Below, piece after piece: positions 25,137 to 33,975 of a DNA stretch of 64,000 bases. How positions within the stretch are numbered: the stretch's first letter is position 1; every line of letters starts with the position of its first letter. Origin of the DNA: Knoellia sp. S7-12 (GTDB taxonomy: Bacteria; Actinomycetota; Actinomycetes; Actinomycetales; Dermatophilaceae); NCBI RefSeq assembly GCF_040518285.1, contig NZ_CP155449.1, positions 3,100,001 to 3,164,000 on the forward strand. The letters run 5' to 3'. Position numbers and translations under genes: made by a program. The notes beneath the pieces were generated by a model that did not search any database, was not told where the DNA came from, and saw only the letters and a list, made by a program, of their open reading frames with translations.

Positions 25137-26425
25137 CAGGAGATCCTGTCGATGACGAGGGGCAGCAGGTCGGGACGCGAGCCCTCGGGCGCGATGGTGA
25201 AGCCGCCCTGGAGTGCCTCCTTGGCCCGCTCGAACTTGTCGGGAGTGTCGGTGTGGAGCGTCATGAGCTTCTCGCCGCCGCGCACCGTCGCGCCGGGCTT
25301 GAAGTGCAGCTCGATGCCCGCGCCAGCCTGCACCGGGTCCTCCTTGCGCGCGCGACCCGCACCGAGCCGCCACGCTGCGACCCCCACGGCATACGCATCG
25401 AGCTGGGTGAGCACACCGTCCGCGGGGACCAGAACTTCTTCGGTATGCCGTGCCACCGGCAGTTCGGCATCCGGGTCGCCGCCCTGGGCGGCGATCATGC
25501 GGCGCCACGCATCCATGGCGCGACCGTCCTTGAGTGCGGCGGCGACATCGTCACCGTCGCGCCCCGCGGCCTTGAGCATCTCCTGCGCGAGGGCGACGGT
25601 GAGCTCGACGACGTCCTCGGGTCCCCCGCCAGCCAGCACCTCGACCGACTCGCGGACCTCGAGCGCGTTGCCGGCAGTGAGACCGAGCGGCGTCTGCATG
25701 TTGGTGAGGAGTGCCACGGTCCTGACGTCAGCATCGGTGCCGAGCTCGACCATCGTGCGGGCGAGTTCGGTGGCGTCCTCGCGGTTCTTCATGAACGCGC
25801 CGGAGCCGACCTTGACGTCGAGGACCAGTGCGCCCGTGCCCTCGGCGATCTTCTTGCTCATGATCGAGCTGGCGATGAGCGGGATGGCCTCGACGGTGCC
25901 GGTGACGTCGCGCAAGGCATAGAGCTTCTTGTCGGCGGGGGCGAGCCCGGAGCCGGCTGCACAGATGACTGCTCCGACCTCGTCGAGCTGGCGCAGCATC
26001 GCCTCGTTGGTGAGGTCGGCCTTCCACCCCTTGATCGACTCGAGCTTGTCGAGGGTGCCACCGGTGTGGCCCAGTCCGCGGCCCGAGAGCTGCGGGACGG
26101 CCACGCCGAAGACTGCGACCAGCGGTGCGAGGGGCAGGGTGATCTTGTCGCCGACGCCACCCGTGGAGTGCTTGTCTGCGGTCGGGCGCGACAGGGACGA
26201 GAAGTCCATCCGCTCGCCGCTCGCGATCATCGCGGCAGTCCACGTGGCGATCTCACGACGGTTCATCCCGTTGAGGAGGACGGCCATGGCGAGCGAACTC
26301 ATCTGCTCCTCGGCGACCGCTCCGCGCGTGTAGGCGTCGATGACCCAGCGGATCTGGTCGTCGGTCAGCTCGCGGTGGTCGCGCTTCGTGGTGATGACGT
26401 CAACGGCGTCGTGACTCTCGCTCAT
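25136..26425 (-). CDS. deoA: Thymidine phosphorylase
   Basis: 429 residues of the nucleoside phosphorylase II family, which converts thymidine or deoxyuridine plus phosphate to base and deoxyribose-1-phosphate. Recognisable segments are [17 protein letters not shown], the phosphate-binding [35 protein letters not shown] and [10 protein letters not shown], then the C-terminal [14 protein letters not shown] domain. CATGAT (26432-26437, complement) lies six bases before the ATG, suggesting a leaderless promoter in the 40-base gap after cdd. Its product passes to the mutase and then deoC. Confidence 0.96.
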   Translation of the reverse strand: MSESHDAVDVITTKRDHRELTDDQIRWVIDAYTRGAVAEEQMSSLAMAVLLNGMNRREIATWTAAMIASGERMDFSSLSRPTADKHSTGGVGDKITLPLAPLVAVFGVAVPQLSGRGLGHTGGTLDKLESIKGWKADLTNEAMLRQLDEVGAVICAAGSGLAPADKKLYALRDVTGTVEAIPLIASSIMSKKIAEGTGALVLDVKVGSGAFMKNREDATELARTMVELGTDADVRTVALLTNMQTPLGLTAGNALEVRESVEVLAGGGPEDVVELTVALAQEMLKAAGRDGDDVAAALKDGRAMDAWRRMIAAQGGDPDAELPVARHTEEVLVPADGVLTQLDAYAVGVAAWRLGAGRARKEDPVQAGAGIELHFKPGATVRGGEKLMTLHTDTPDKFERAKEALQGGFTIAPEGSRPDLLPLVIDRIS

Positions 26426-26465
26426 GGCGTCATCATGTCACCCGGCGAATCACAGCCAGTTGGCC

Positions 26466-26864
26466 TCAGGGGCGTTGCTGGAGGTTGTCCGCACCGAACG
26501 CCTGCGGAAGCACCTGCTCCATCGTCTGGACGCCCTCAGGGGTCATGATCTGGCAGGCGGCACCGCCGTTCTCCCACAGGAGTTGGCGACACCGACCGCA
26601 GGGCATGAGGGCTTCTCCGCGACCGTCGACGCAGGAGACCGCGACCAGCAGACCACCGCCGGTCGCGTGCAGCTCGGAGACCATCCCGCACTCCGCGCAG
26701 AGGGTCACGCCGTAGCCAGCGTTCTCGACGTTGCAGCCCGCGACGACGCGCCCGTCATCGACGAGCCCGGCGACCCCGACCGGGTAGTTGGAGTAGGGCG
26801 CATAGGCACGCTTCGTCATCTCGATCGCTCTGTCGCGCAATGCATCCCAGTCGATGTCACTCAT
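26466..26864 (-). CDS. cdd: Cytidine deaminase
   Basis: 132 residues, the normal size of the tetrameric form. It deaminates (deoxy)cytidine to (deoxy)uridine. YAPYSNYPVGVAGL, then GCNVENAGYGVTLCAEC holds one zinc Cys and the catalytic-site Glu region, and MPCGRCRQLL supplies the other zinc cysteines (PCxxC). The family usually has Glu as CAER; here the sequence is CAEC, with the proton-shuttle Glu kept. The true start is the ATG at 26864; the frame extends upstream into the M20 gene without homology. The start overlaps the end of the M20 gene by eight bases, so the genes are co-transcribed. Confidence 0.95.
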   Translation of the reverse strand: MSDIDWDALRDRAIEMTKRAYAPYSNYPVGVAGLVDDGRVVAGCNVENAGYGVTLCAECGMVSELHATGGGLLVAVSCVDGRGEALMPCGRCRQLLWENGGAACQIMTPEGVQTMEQVLPQAFGADNLQQRP

Positions 26865-28101
26865 ATGAACCTGTCTTGGCGTCGATCTCAACATGGTCAC
26901 CGGCGAACGTGTCGCCACCGGCCTTGACGGTGTGGGCCACGACCACGGATGCGAGCAACCGCGCACCGCAGCCGATCGCGTCCTCGTCGATGACGACATC
27001 ACCCTGGTGCAGGTCATAGGTGCGTCCGCCGGGTGTGCGTGTCCCCAGCCGCGCCATGGCGCCGGGGGCGTGCGAGAGATACCAGCTGTAGTCCTCGCCG
27101 CCGAGCGACTGCACCGTGGGCGCCATGTGCAGACCCGCACCGAGGCACGCGAACCGCAGCGCATCGATCGCATCAGCCTGGTTGACGACGGGCGGCACGC
27201 CCTTGATCCGCTCGAGTCGGGCCGTCACGCCATAGGGGGCGACGACACCCTGCACGATCTCGTCGAGCACCGGACCGATGGTGAGCCAGACGTTGGCGTC
27301 GAGCATGCGCAGAGTTCCGCTGCACTCGCCCGTGCTCGGGATGACGTTGCTCGCGGTCCCCGCCTGCACGACTCCCCAGACGAGCGCAGCGCCGGCGCGT
27401 GGGTCGAGTCGACGGGACAGCGCAGCCGGGACGTCGGTGACGACCTTGGCCAGTGCATAGGTGAGGTCCTCGGTCAGCTGCGGCCGCGACGTGTGTCCGC
27501 CACGACCGGTGAGGTGGACCCGGATGTGGTCGCACGCCGCGGTGATCGGGCCCTCGCGCAGCCCGACCTGCCCGACGTCGAGCGACGGGTCGCAATGGAT
27601 CGCGAAGATCGCGTCGACACCCTCCATGGCGCCGTCGGCGATGGCCTCGTGCGCGCCACCGGGGATGACCTCCTCGGCCGCCTGGAAGATCGCCCGTACG
27701 CCGGTGCCCCGCTCGAGCAGCACATGTTCGTGCTCCTTGAGAGCGAGCATGGCACCGAGAAGCGCGGTGACGTGGACGTCGTGACCGCACGAGTGCGCGA
27801 CCCCGTCGGTCGTGGAGGTGAACGCGAGTCCCGTCTGCTCCTGGACCGGGAGCGCGTCCATGTCCGCGCGCAGAGCGACCCGGTATGCCGCCTGCTCGGC
27901 TCCGAGGTCAGCGAGGAGTCCGGTGCCGGTGAGTCTGCGGACACGCACGCCCGCCTGCTCGAGCCGGCGGGCGATGATGTCGGTCGTGCGCGTCTCGCAT
28001 CGGGCCAGCTCGGGGTGTGAGTGCAGATCGCGGCGGATCTCGATGAGTTCGGGAAGCGTCGACGCAACGCTGGCGCCGAGCGCGGTGAGGGTGTCAGTCA
28101 T
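26857..28101 (-). CDS. M20-family amidohydrolase (aminoacylase/amidase type)
   Basis: 414 residues of the M20D metallopeptidase group, which releases acyl or amide groups from small substrates. IRRDLHSHPELARCE begins the catalytic domain; LRADMDALPVQE has the bridging Asp; GVAHSCGHDVHVTALLG carries Cys-Gly-His-Asp for the metal; FQAAEEVIPGGAHEAI holds the catalytic Glu pair. GGHTSRPQL belongs to the lid domain, and GGEDYSWYL near the C-terminus gives the last metal ligand region. The mycobacterial counterparts amiA1/amiB1 also lie near deoD. Its substrate is unknown. It precedes cdd, deoA and add and overlaps cdd, so it may belong to the nucleoside operon. The ATG at 28101 is chosen because homology starts there. 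Confidence 0.88.
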   Translation of the reverse strand: MTDTLTALGASVASTLPELIEIRRDLHSHPELARCETRTTDIIARRLEQAGVRVRRLTGTGLLADLGAEQAAYRVALRADMDALPVQEQTGLAFTSTTDGVAHSCGHDVHVTALLGAMLALKEHEHVLLERGTGVRAIFQAAEEVIPGGAHEAIADGAMEGVDAIFAIHCDPSLDVGQVGLREGPITAACDHIRVHLTGRGGHTSRPQLTEDLTYALAKVVTDVPAALSRRLDPRAGAALVWGVVQAGTASNVIPSTGECSGTLRMLDANVWLTIGPVLDEIVQGVVAPYGVTARLERIKGVPPVVNQADAIDALRFACLGAGLHMAPTVQSLGGEDYSWYLSHAPGAMARLGTRTPGGRTYDLHQGDVVIDEDAIGCGARLLASVVVAHTVKAGGDTFAGDHVEIDAKTGSYE

Positions 28102-28148
28102 GAGACCGCCCATGCTACTTGCGCCCCCGCGCTCGCCCCCACCCTTGT

Positions 28149-28280
28149 GTCTGCGCATCTGGTCGCTAGAACCACCACAGCCGCAGACGCAACGAGGAAA
28201 GTGAGCGGACGGCATACGCAACGTCTGCGCATTGGGTTGCCACACCGCCACATGCGCAGACGCAAGCGGGAGGGTATGCC
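28149..28280. repeat. Intergenic inverted-repeat block with four GTCTGCG words and a CGGCATAC pair
   Basis: GTCTGCGCAT (28149-28158) faces CGCAGAC (28182-28188), and GTCTGCGCAT (28223-28232) faces ATGCGCAGAC (28252-28261). The second pair is nested inside an inverted pair of CGGCATAC words (28210-28217 and 28274-28281). The block lies between the regulator stop (28296) and the amidohydrolase start (28101), both on the minus strand. It probably terminates the regulator transcript and may carry an operator for the downstream operon. Confidence 0.65.
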
Positions 28281-28295
28281 GGGCGCCTCCGTCGG

Positions 28296-28859
28296 TCAGC
28301 GGATGCGGTCCCGCTTGTAGTTCTCCCAGCGGTCGACGATCCCGCGCATCTCCTCGGTGACGAACTCGAGGAACTCCCGGGACAACTGCAGCCGAGCGCC
28401 CGCGCTGGTTCGGACACCAAGGTGTTCGACGCCGTCGGCGAGCGCCGCGATGATCGGGGCATAGATCTGGTCGGTGCTCGTGAGGGCACCGTGCCAGGCG
28501 TCGTCGAGCACGACGAAGACATCCTTGCGCCCGCCGCGTTCGCGTTCGCGGCGCAGGAGCCCCACGTGGCCGAGGTAGCGCACCGCTCCCGATACCGCGG
28601 CCGCACTGACGGAGAGCTCCTGGGACAGTTCGGCGGCGGTCATCCGCCCGTCGTCGTCGACGAGGAGCGCGGCAAAGACCCGTGACGGCATGGGCGGGAA
28701 CCCGGCGCCGGACAGGGCCGCACCGAGCCGCTCGACGACCGCGTGCGACTCCTCGTGGCTGACCACAGCCGGTCCGTCGTCAGCCCTGCGGGCGGCGGTG
28801 CGGACTGAAGCAGGGGCATGAGAACTGGAGGCGGACACGGACGGCGAGCGGGACGGCAT
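28296..28859 (-). CDS. GbsR/MarR-family transcriptional regulator
   Basis: 187 residues. After a Ser/Ala-rich start comes a winged-helix domain: VVERLGAALSGAGFPPMPSRVFAALLVDDDGRMTAAELSQEL, then the recognition helix VSAAAVSGAVRYLGHVGLL and the wing RRERERGGRKDVFVV. The C-terminal helix bundle (IYAPIIAALADGVEHLG, REFLEFVTEEMRGIVDRWENYK) is typical of the GbsR/MarR group that represses adjacent exporters. It is divergent from an ABC exporter, and a perfect inverted repeat TTCAC-N6-GTGAA lies between them, so it probably represses both genes until a toxic compound binds. The ligand is unknown. The start at 28859 overlaps a CGGCATAC word. Confidence 0.86.
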   Translation of the reverse strand: MPSRSPSVSASSSHAPASVRTAARRADDGPAVVSHEESHAVVERLGAALSGAGFPPMPSRVFAALLVDDDGRMTAAELSQELSVSAAAVSGAVRYLGHVGLLRRERERGGRKDVFVVLDDAWHGALTSTDQIYAPIIAALADGVEHLGVRTSAGARLQLSREFLEFVTEEMRGIVDRWENYKRDRIR

Positions 28860-28876
28860 ACAGCGAGTTTAGAGCA

Positions 28877-28905
28877 TTCACGTATTTGTGAAAACGATGT
28901 ATGTT
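28877..28905 (+). promoter_or_regulatory. Promoter of the ABC exporter with an overlapping operator
   Basis: TTCACG (28877-28882) and TATGTT (28900-28905) are spaced by 17 bases and serve as -35 and -10. The inverted repeat TTCAC-N6-GTGAA (28877-28892) overlaps the -35, a good place for repression by the divergent GbsR/MarR protein. The GTG at 28912 follows the -10 by six bases, so the mRNA should be leaderless. Confidence 0.68.
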
Positions 28906-28911
28906 CGAGAC

Positions 28912-29826
28912 GTGAACATCGTCATCGAGACCCGCAACCTCCGCAAGACCTTTGGCGCCACCGTGGCGCTCGACGGGCTCGACCTCACCGTCCCCGAGGG
29001 CGAGGTGCATGGCTTCCTCGGCCCCAACGGCTCCGGGAAGTCCACGACCATCCGCATCCTGCTTGGCCTCACCAAGGCCGACTCCGGGCACGCCAGGCTC
29101 TTCGGCGGCGACCCCTGGGCCGATGCGACCGAGCTGCACCGCCGAGTCGCCTATGTCCCCGGAGATGTCGCGCTGTGGCCCAACCTCACCGGCGGCGAGA
29201 CCATCGACGTCCTCTCGCGGCTGCGTGGCGGCATCGACGGCAACAGACGCAACGACCTCATCGAACGATTCGGGCTCGACCCCACCAAGAAGGCCAGGTC
29301 CTACTCGAAGGGCAACCGGCAGAAGGTCGCGCTCATCGCCGCCCTGGCCTCTGACGCACCCCTCCTCATCCTCGACGAACCGACCTCCGGCCTCGACCCG
29401 CTCATGGAGCGCGTCTTCCAGGGCGAGCTGCGCGCCGCCCGTGAGCGTGGCCACTCGGTGCTCTTGTCGAGCCACATCCTCAGCGAGGTGGAGCACGCCT
29501 GCGAGCGTGTCAGCATCGTTCGCGCGGGAGTCATTGTCGAGACCGGCACCCTCACAGACCTCCGCCACTTGTCTCGCACCACGGTCCACGCGATCGTGAG
29601 GACGCCTGTGGGACAGGAGATTTCGCAGTGGAGCGGAGTCGACGACGTGCTCGTTGACGAGCACGGGACTGACATCCGCTTCTCGGTCGAAGCCGCCCAC
29701 GTGGGCGACGCCGTGACCCGCCTGGACCAGCTCGGACTCACGACGCTCACCTGCCAGCCGGCCAGTCTGGAGGACCTCTTCCTCGCGCACTACAGTGCGA
29801 CGACGGAGGACGTGACGGTGGCATGA
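28912..29826 (+). CDS. ABC transporter ATP-binding protein (drug-exporter type)
   Basis: About 304 residues. Walker [11 protein letters not shown], the Q-loop region replaced by [16 protein letters not shown], signature [16 protein letters not shown] (a variant of LSGGQ), Walker [15 protein letters not shown] and the H-loop SSHILSE. The C-terminal 90 residues resemble the regulatory tail of DrrA-type drug-export ATPases. The GTG at 28912 is preferred over upstream GTG/ATG codons, which lie inside the promoter. Its stop overlaps the permease start by four bases. It energises the permease at the inner face of the membrane; the exported compound is unknown. Confidence 0.92.
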   Translation: MNIVIETRNLRKTFGATVALDGLDLTVPEGEVHGFLGPNGSGKSTTIRILLGLTKADSGHARLFGGDPWADATELHRRVAYVPGDVALWPNLTGGETIDVLSRLRGGIDGNRRNDLIERFGLDPTKKARSYSKGNRQKVALIAALASDAPLLILDEPTSGLDPLMERVFQGELRAARERGHSVLLSSHILSEVEHACERVSIVRAGVIVETGTLTDLRHLSRTTVHAIVRTPVGQEISQWSGVDDVLVDEHGTDIRFSVEAAHVGDAVTRLDQLGLTTLTCQPASLEDLFLAHYSATTEDVTVA

Positions 29827-31415
29827 GCAGCCTCACCGGCACCGGGATCCTCCTGCAGCTCGCGTGGCGGCGAGACCGCGTGCTCATCCCGGCCAGCCTG
29901 CTCGCCCTCACCGCCCTGTCCGTCGGGTCGGCGCAGGCCACCCTTGAGCTCTATCCGACCGACGAGGCCGCACGCGTCGGGCTGGGGGCCATCCTCGCCA
30001 ACCCGTCGATCGTCGCGATGTATGGCCCGGTCGCCGCCGAGAACCGAGACGCCCTCTCCGTGTTCAAGACCGTGCTCATGGGTGCGGTTTTCATCGGGCT
30101 CTTCGCGTATGCCGTGGTGCGCCGCCACACTCGCGTCGAGGAGGAGGTCGGTCGCCTCGAGCTTGTCGGGGCGGGCGTTGTCGGCCGCCGGGCACCCCTC
30201 ACCGCCGCCATGACCCTGGCCGGACTGGCAGTCCTCGGAGCCGGCCTGTTGTCGACGATCGGGCTCATCGCGGTCGGCCTCGACGTCACTGGTTCGATCG
30301 CGTTCGGTGCGGCCTGGCTCGTCGCCGGGATCACCATGGTCGGAGTCACTGCGGTGGCCGCCCAGCTGACCACCAGCGCCAGAGCCTGTGCGGGGATCGC
30401 CCTCAGCGCCCTCGCGGCGATGTTCCTTCTGCGTGCTCTCGGCGACACCGCTGGCGGCGCGGCCGCGGCGATCTCGTGGGCGAGCCCGCTCGGCTGGGCC
30501 TCCAAGATCGGCGCCTATGGCGCCAACCGCACCTGGCTCGTCATCCCCGCACTGGTGCTGGCCATCGCGCTCGTGGCCCTGGCCTTCTCTCTCCTCGATC
30601 GCCGCGACCTCGGATCTGGGTTGCTGTCGGCGCGGCCGGGTCCGGCAGTGGCCGGACCCGGCCTGGGGTCACCCCTTGGTCTCGTCTGGCGCCTCGTGCG
30701 ACCGTCCGTGGCCGGGTGGGTCGCGGGATTCGTCATCCTCGGCACGGTCCTTGGCGGGGTGGTCACCAACGTTGCCGAGATGACCGAAGACCCCAACATC
30801 GTCGACCTGCTCAAGACGCTCGGCGGGAGCGCCGGCACGGTCACCGACATCTTCGTCGCGACTGAGCTCAGCATCGTCGCCGTGGTGGCGACCGCAGCCG
30901 GGATCGCGGTGGCTCTGCGCCTCGTGTCCGAGGAGCGCGCCGGTCGCGGCGAGGCGGTCCTCGCGACGTCGACGTCGCGCGCCTCCTGGCTGGGGGCCCA
31001 CGCCCTGCATGCCTTCGCCCTCCCCGCAGCGCTCGTGCTCGTCGTCAGCGCCATGGTGGGGCTGCTCGCCGGGGGGCAGGGCGACGTGCCCGGGACGGCC
31101 ACACTCCTCGGCGCCGCGGCGGTTCGGATCCCCGCAGTCGCCGTGATGATCTCCGTGGCACTTCTCGCCGCGGCAGCGGTCCCGCGGGGCGCCTCCGCGA
31201 TCGCGTGGAGCTCGCTCCTGACCGCGTTCGGTCTCGGCGAGCTCGGTGTGACCTTCGGACTGCCGGACTGGCTCGTCAAGCTGTCGCCCTTCGCTCACGT
31301 GCCTCAGCTGCCCGGCGGTGACTTCATCTGGGCGCCGACGATCGTGCTGTGCGTGATCGCCGCGGCGCTCACCGCCCTGGCCTTCACGCCATACCGATTG
31401 CGCGACGCCGCCTGA
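29823..31415 (+). CDS. ABC transporter permease, long exporter type
   Basis: 530 residues with about twelve hydrophobic helices, arranged as two similar halves of six: [20 protein letters not shown] opens the first and [19 protein letters not shown] the second. Each half has an extracellular or re-entrant segment after the first helix ([19 protein letters not shown], and [20 protein letters not shown]). This duplicated layout matches TnrB/tetronasin-resistance type permeases found in actinomycetes with a divergent GbsR or TetR regulator. One fused permease replaces the usual homodimer. Role: efflux of an antibiotic, polyketide or lipid; specificity not visible. Confidence 0.86.
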   Translation: MSSLTGTGILLQLAWRRDRVLIPASLLALTALSVGSAQATLELYPTDEAARVGLGAILANPSIVAMYGPVAAENRDALSVFKTVLMGAVFIGLFAYAVVRRHTRVEEEVGRLELVGAGVVGRRAPLTAAMTLAGLAVLGAGLLSTIGLIAVGLDVTGSIAFGAAWLVAGITMVGVTAVAAQLTTSARACAGIALSALAAMFLLRALGDTAGGAAAAISWASPLGWASKIGAYGANRTWLVIPALVLAIALVALAFSLLDRRDLGSGLLSARPGPAVAGPGLGSPLGLVWRLVRPSVAGWVAGFVILGTVLGGVVTNVAEMTEDPNIVDLLKTLGGSAGTVTDIFVATELSIVAVVATAAGIAVALRLVSEERAGRGEAVLATSTSRASWLGAHALHAFALPAALVLVVSAMVGLLAGGQGDVPGTATLLGAAAVRIPAVAVMISVALLAAAAVPRGASAIAWSSLLTAFGLGELGVTFGLPDWLVKLSPFAHVPQLPGGDFIWAPTIVLCVIAAALTALAFTPYRLRDAA

Positions 31416-31454
31416 CTCACCGCCGTGAGCCCGACCTCCTGCCTTGAGCGCGAC

Positions 31455-31502
31455 CTACTGCACAGTAAGCGGGGTGATTACCCCACCTACTGTGCAGTAG
31501 GT
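31455..31502. terminator. Perfect nested hairpin between convergent genes
   Basis: Arms 31455-31468 and 31489-31502 are perfect 14-base complements. Inside them GGGGT (31472-31476) pairs with ACCCC (31481-31485) around a GATT loop. The element lies between the permease stop (31415) and the manC stop (31512). Each outer arm, TACTGCACAGTA, is itself nearly palindromic. Confidence 0.85.
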
Positions 31503-31511
31503 GCCGCGCGG

Positions 31512-32591
31512 TCACACGAGGTCGGTGCGGCCCAGCGCCTTGAGCTGCTCGACGATCCTCTTGACGTCCTGGGCCCGCTCGCGCGTCGTCACGAGCACGG
31601 CATCTCCGGAGTCGATGACGACGACGTTCTCGAGCCCGACAACGGCAATCGGCCGGCCACCGCGCGGTGACACCAGCCCGGTGGAGTCGACCGAGTGCAC
31701 GAGGGCCGCATCGCCCAGGATGCGCGGCCCGTCCTCGGGCTCGGGCAGCAGTGAGGCCAGGCTCGAGAAGTCACCGATGTCGTCCCACGCGAAGTCGCCC
31801 GGCACCACGGCCACCACCCCGATGTCCGCAGCGGGCTCGGCAACGGCGTGGTCGATGGCGATCTTCTCGAGGGTCGGCCAGATCTCATCAAGTCGATCCG
31901 GCGAGGCCGCGATGGCGCGCACTCCATCAGCCAGTTCCGGGTGCCACCGGTGGAGCAGGTCCAACAACGTCGCGGCACGGACGACGAACATCCCTGCGTT
32001 CCACCGGAACTCACCGGTGGACAGATAGGCGGCGGCGCGGCGGGCGTCGGGCTTCTCGACGAACTGCCGCACCCTTCGCGCCGTCGCCATTCCCTTGATG
32101 GGTTTCCCCATCTGGATGTAACCGAAACCCGTCGACGGATGAGTCGGCTCGATGCCGATCGTCACGACGTGACCGCCGCGAGCGACCTCGACCGCTTCCG
32201 CCACACAGGCGCGAAAGGCCGAGGCATCGGGGATGACATGGTCCGCGGCGAAGGAGCCGATGATCGCCTCGGGATCCTGCGCCTCCACGACGGCAGCCGC
32301 CAGGCCGATCGCCGCCATCGAGTCACGTGGCGCGGGCTCGGCCAGGACCCGCTCGGCCCGAAGGGCCGGAAGCTGCGAGCGCACATCCTCCGCGTGGGCG
32401 ACCCCGGTGACGACGACGACCCGGTCGCCGGCAAGGGGCGCCACGCGGTCGACCGTCTGCTGGAGCAGGCTGCGCCCCGAGCCGGTGAGGTCATGCAGGA
32501 ACTTGGGGTGGGCGGCTCGAGAGAGCGGCCACAGGCGCGTCCCGGCTCCCCCAGCAGGGATGACGGCCCAGAACCCCGCAATGTCTGACAT
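31512..32591 (-). CDS. manC: Mannose-1-phosphate guanylyltransferase
   Basis: About 359 residues. It joins mannose-1-phosphate and GTP to GDP-mannose. AVIPAGGAGTRLWPLSR is the nucleotidyltransferase signature with the catalytic Arg, PKFLHDLTG carries the conserved Lys, and PSTGFGYIQMG, VEKPD and FRWNAGMFV bind the sugar; AWDDIGDF follows. There is no C-terminal isomerase domain, consistent with the separate manA next door. The start at 32591 fits both homology and a TAGCCT hexamer (32599-32604, complement) seven bases upstream. It is divergent from manA. GDP-mannose would feed the mannosyltransferase encoded at 33976. Confidence 0.93.
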   Translation of the reverse strand: MSDIAGFWAVIPAGGAGTRLWPLSRAAHPKFLHDLTGSGRSLLQQTVDRVAPLAGDRVVVVTGVAHAEDVRSQLPALRAERVLAEPAPRDSMAAIGLAAAVVEAQDPEAIIGSFAADHVIPDASAFRACVAEAVEVARGGHVVTIGIEPTHPSTGFGYIQMGKPIKGMATARRVRQFVEKPDARRAAAYLSTGEFRWNAGMFVVRAATLLDLLHRWHPELADGVRAIAASPDRLDEIWPTLEKIAIDHAVAEPAADIGVVAVVPGDFAWDDIGDFSSLASLLPEPEDGPRILGDAALVHSVDSTGLVSPRGGRPIAVVGLENVVVIDSGDAVLVTTRERAQDVKRIVEQLKALGRTDLV

Positions 32592-32646
32592 GCCCGTCAG
32601 GCTAACCACCCCCGGCGATGAGGGTCCCGGCGCTCATGACAACGTC

Positions 32647-32652
32647 TAGGAT
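32647..32652 (+). promoter_or_regulatory. Predicted -10 element of manA (leadered)
   Basis: TAGGAT lies about 55 bases before the manA ATG, and a GGGGAGGG ribosome-binding site precedes the start. Unlike most neighbours, this transcript should carry a leader. Confidence 0.4.
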
Positions 32653-32706
32653 CCGTGCCAGTCACGAAACGCCGAGAATCACCGAGATTGGGGAGGGTGG
32701 CCGCCG

Positions 32707-33891
32707 ATGGATCTGCTGGAGCCGGTGCTGTTCACCGACGCCTGGGGATCCCACGTGTCCATCGCGAGCCTGCAGGGCCGCAGCATCCCGAGTGCCGAAC
32801 CCGAGTCCGAGTTGTGGATGGGCGCCCATGAGAGCGGCCCCTGCGGCATCACTCGTGACGGGGTCGCCACCACCCTGACCGACGCCATCCAGGCCGACCC
32901 CGCTGGCGAACTGGGGGGCCAGTGCGCCTCCGACTTCGAGAACCGGTTGCCGTTCCTCCTCAAGGTCCTCGCACCCGGTCGGGCCATCTCCATCCAGGCC
33001 CACCCGACCGCCGAGCAGGCCCGCGAGATCCGCGAGCGCGACCGCGCCAAGGGCAACCCGGACGCGACCTATGTCGACGACTGGGCCAAGCCCGAGATGC
33101 TCGTCGCCATCGCACCGTTCACCGTCTTCGTCGGGATGCGCGCGCCTGACGAGGTCGCCTCCCTCGCCAAACGTCTCGCCCTCCCCCGGCTGACCACCCT
33201 GGTCGAGGCGGCGTCCACCCAGCCCCATCCCTCGCACGCACTCCTGGCGGCAATCCTCGCGACACCCGCGAGCGAACACACCGCTTTCGCACGCGAGCTT
33301 GTCGCGGCCTGTGTCCGCGTCTCGGCCAGCCCCGACGACGAGGGCCATCAGTGCGCCGCGATCGCCCATGTCGCCGAGGACCACCCCGACGACATCGGCC
33401 TCGCCGTCCTCCTGCTCATGTATCACCGGGTGCTCGAGCCCGGCGACTACCTCGACGTCCCGGCCGGGGTCCTCCACTCCTACGTCGGCGGCCTGGGCGT
33501 CGAGGTGCTTGCCAACTCCGACAACGTCGTTCGCGCCGGACTCACGGGCAAGGAGCTCAACGTCCCCGAGCTCCTGCGCATCGTCGATCCCGAGGCCGAC
33601 GGCAGCGTGGGGCACGCCGAGCCCGATCCGCAGCTCCCCGCCACCGAACGCTTCCCGAGCCAGTCCGACCGCTTCGCCCTGCGCCGACTCCACTCCCCTG
33701 ACGAGGTCGCGATCCCCGGCAACGGCACTCCCCGCATCGTCTTCTGTCTCCACGGCGACGTCACCCTCACGACGCCGGAGGCGACCCTCGCGCTGGGACC
33801 GGTGCGGGCGGCATACCTATCAGCTCGTGATCACGACGTCACGGTGACGGGCAGCGGCGAAGTCTTCCTCGTCACGCTGCCTTGCGTCTGA
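32707..33891 (+). CDS. manA: Mannose-6-phosphate isomerase (type I)
   Basis: 394 residues. It interconverts fructose-6-phosphate and mannose-6-phosphate with a zinc ion. Zinc and active-site segments are visible: LLKVLAPGRAISIQAHPTA (QxH), DDWAKPEM (the Glu after KP), and LDVPAGVLHSYVGGLGVEVLANSDN with the conserved His and the cupin end. The N-terminus ELWMGAHESGPC is also typical. With the mutase at 5.4 kb and manC it can supply GDP-mannose from central metabolism. A clear GGGGAGGG ribosome-binding site precedes the ATG. Confidence 0.94.
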   Translation: MDLLEPVLFTDAWGSHVSIASLQGRSIPSAEPESELWMGAHESGPCGITRDGVATTLTDAIQADPAGELGGQCASDFENRLPFLLKVLAPGRAISIQAHPTAEQAREIRERDRAKGNPDATYVDDWAKPEMLVAIAPFTVFVGMRAPDEVASLAKRLALPRLTTLVEAASTQPHPSHALLAAILATPASEHTAFARELVAACVRVSASPDDEGHQCAAIAHVAEDHPDDIGLAVLLLMYHRVLEPGDYLDVPAGVLHSYVGGLGVEVLANSDNVVRAGLTGKELNVPELLRIVDPEADGSVGHAEPDPQLPATERFPSQSDRFALRRLHSPDEVAIPGNGTPRIVFCLHGDVTLTTPEATLALGPVRAAYLSARDHDVTVTGSGEVFLVTLPCV

Positions 33892-33975
33892 CCACGGCCT
33901 GACGTTCACCCAGAGATCACCTGACACACCTCCGCGCGCCGCCCGCGCACCACGCGACCTGAGGACCGTGGAGGT

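Noticed and set aside
26466..27173. Longer cytidine deaminase with an N-terminal extension
   Set aside because: The extra 103 codons lie antisense-free inside the M20 gene in another frame and show no homology; the ATG at 26864 starts the family domain.
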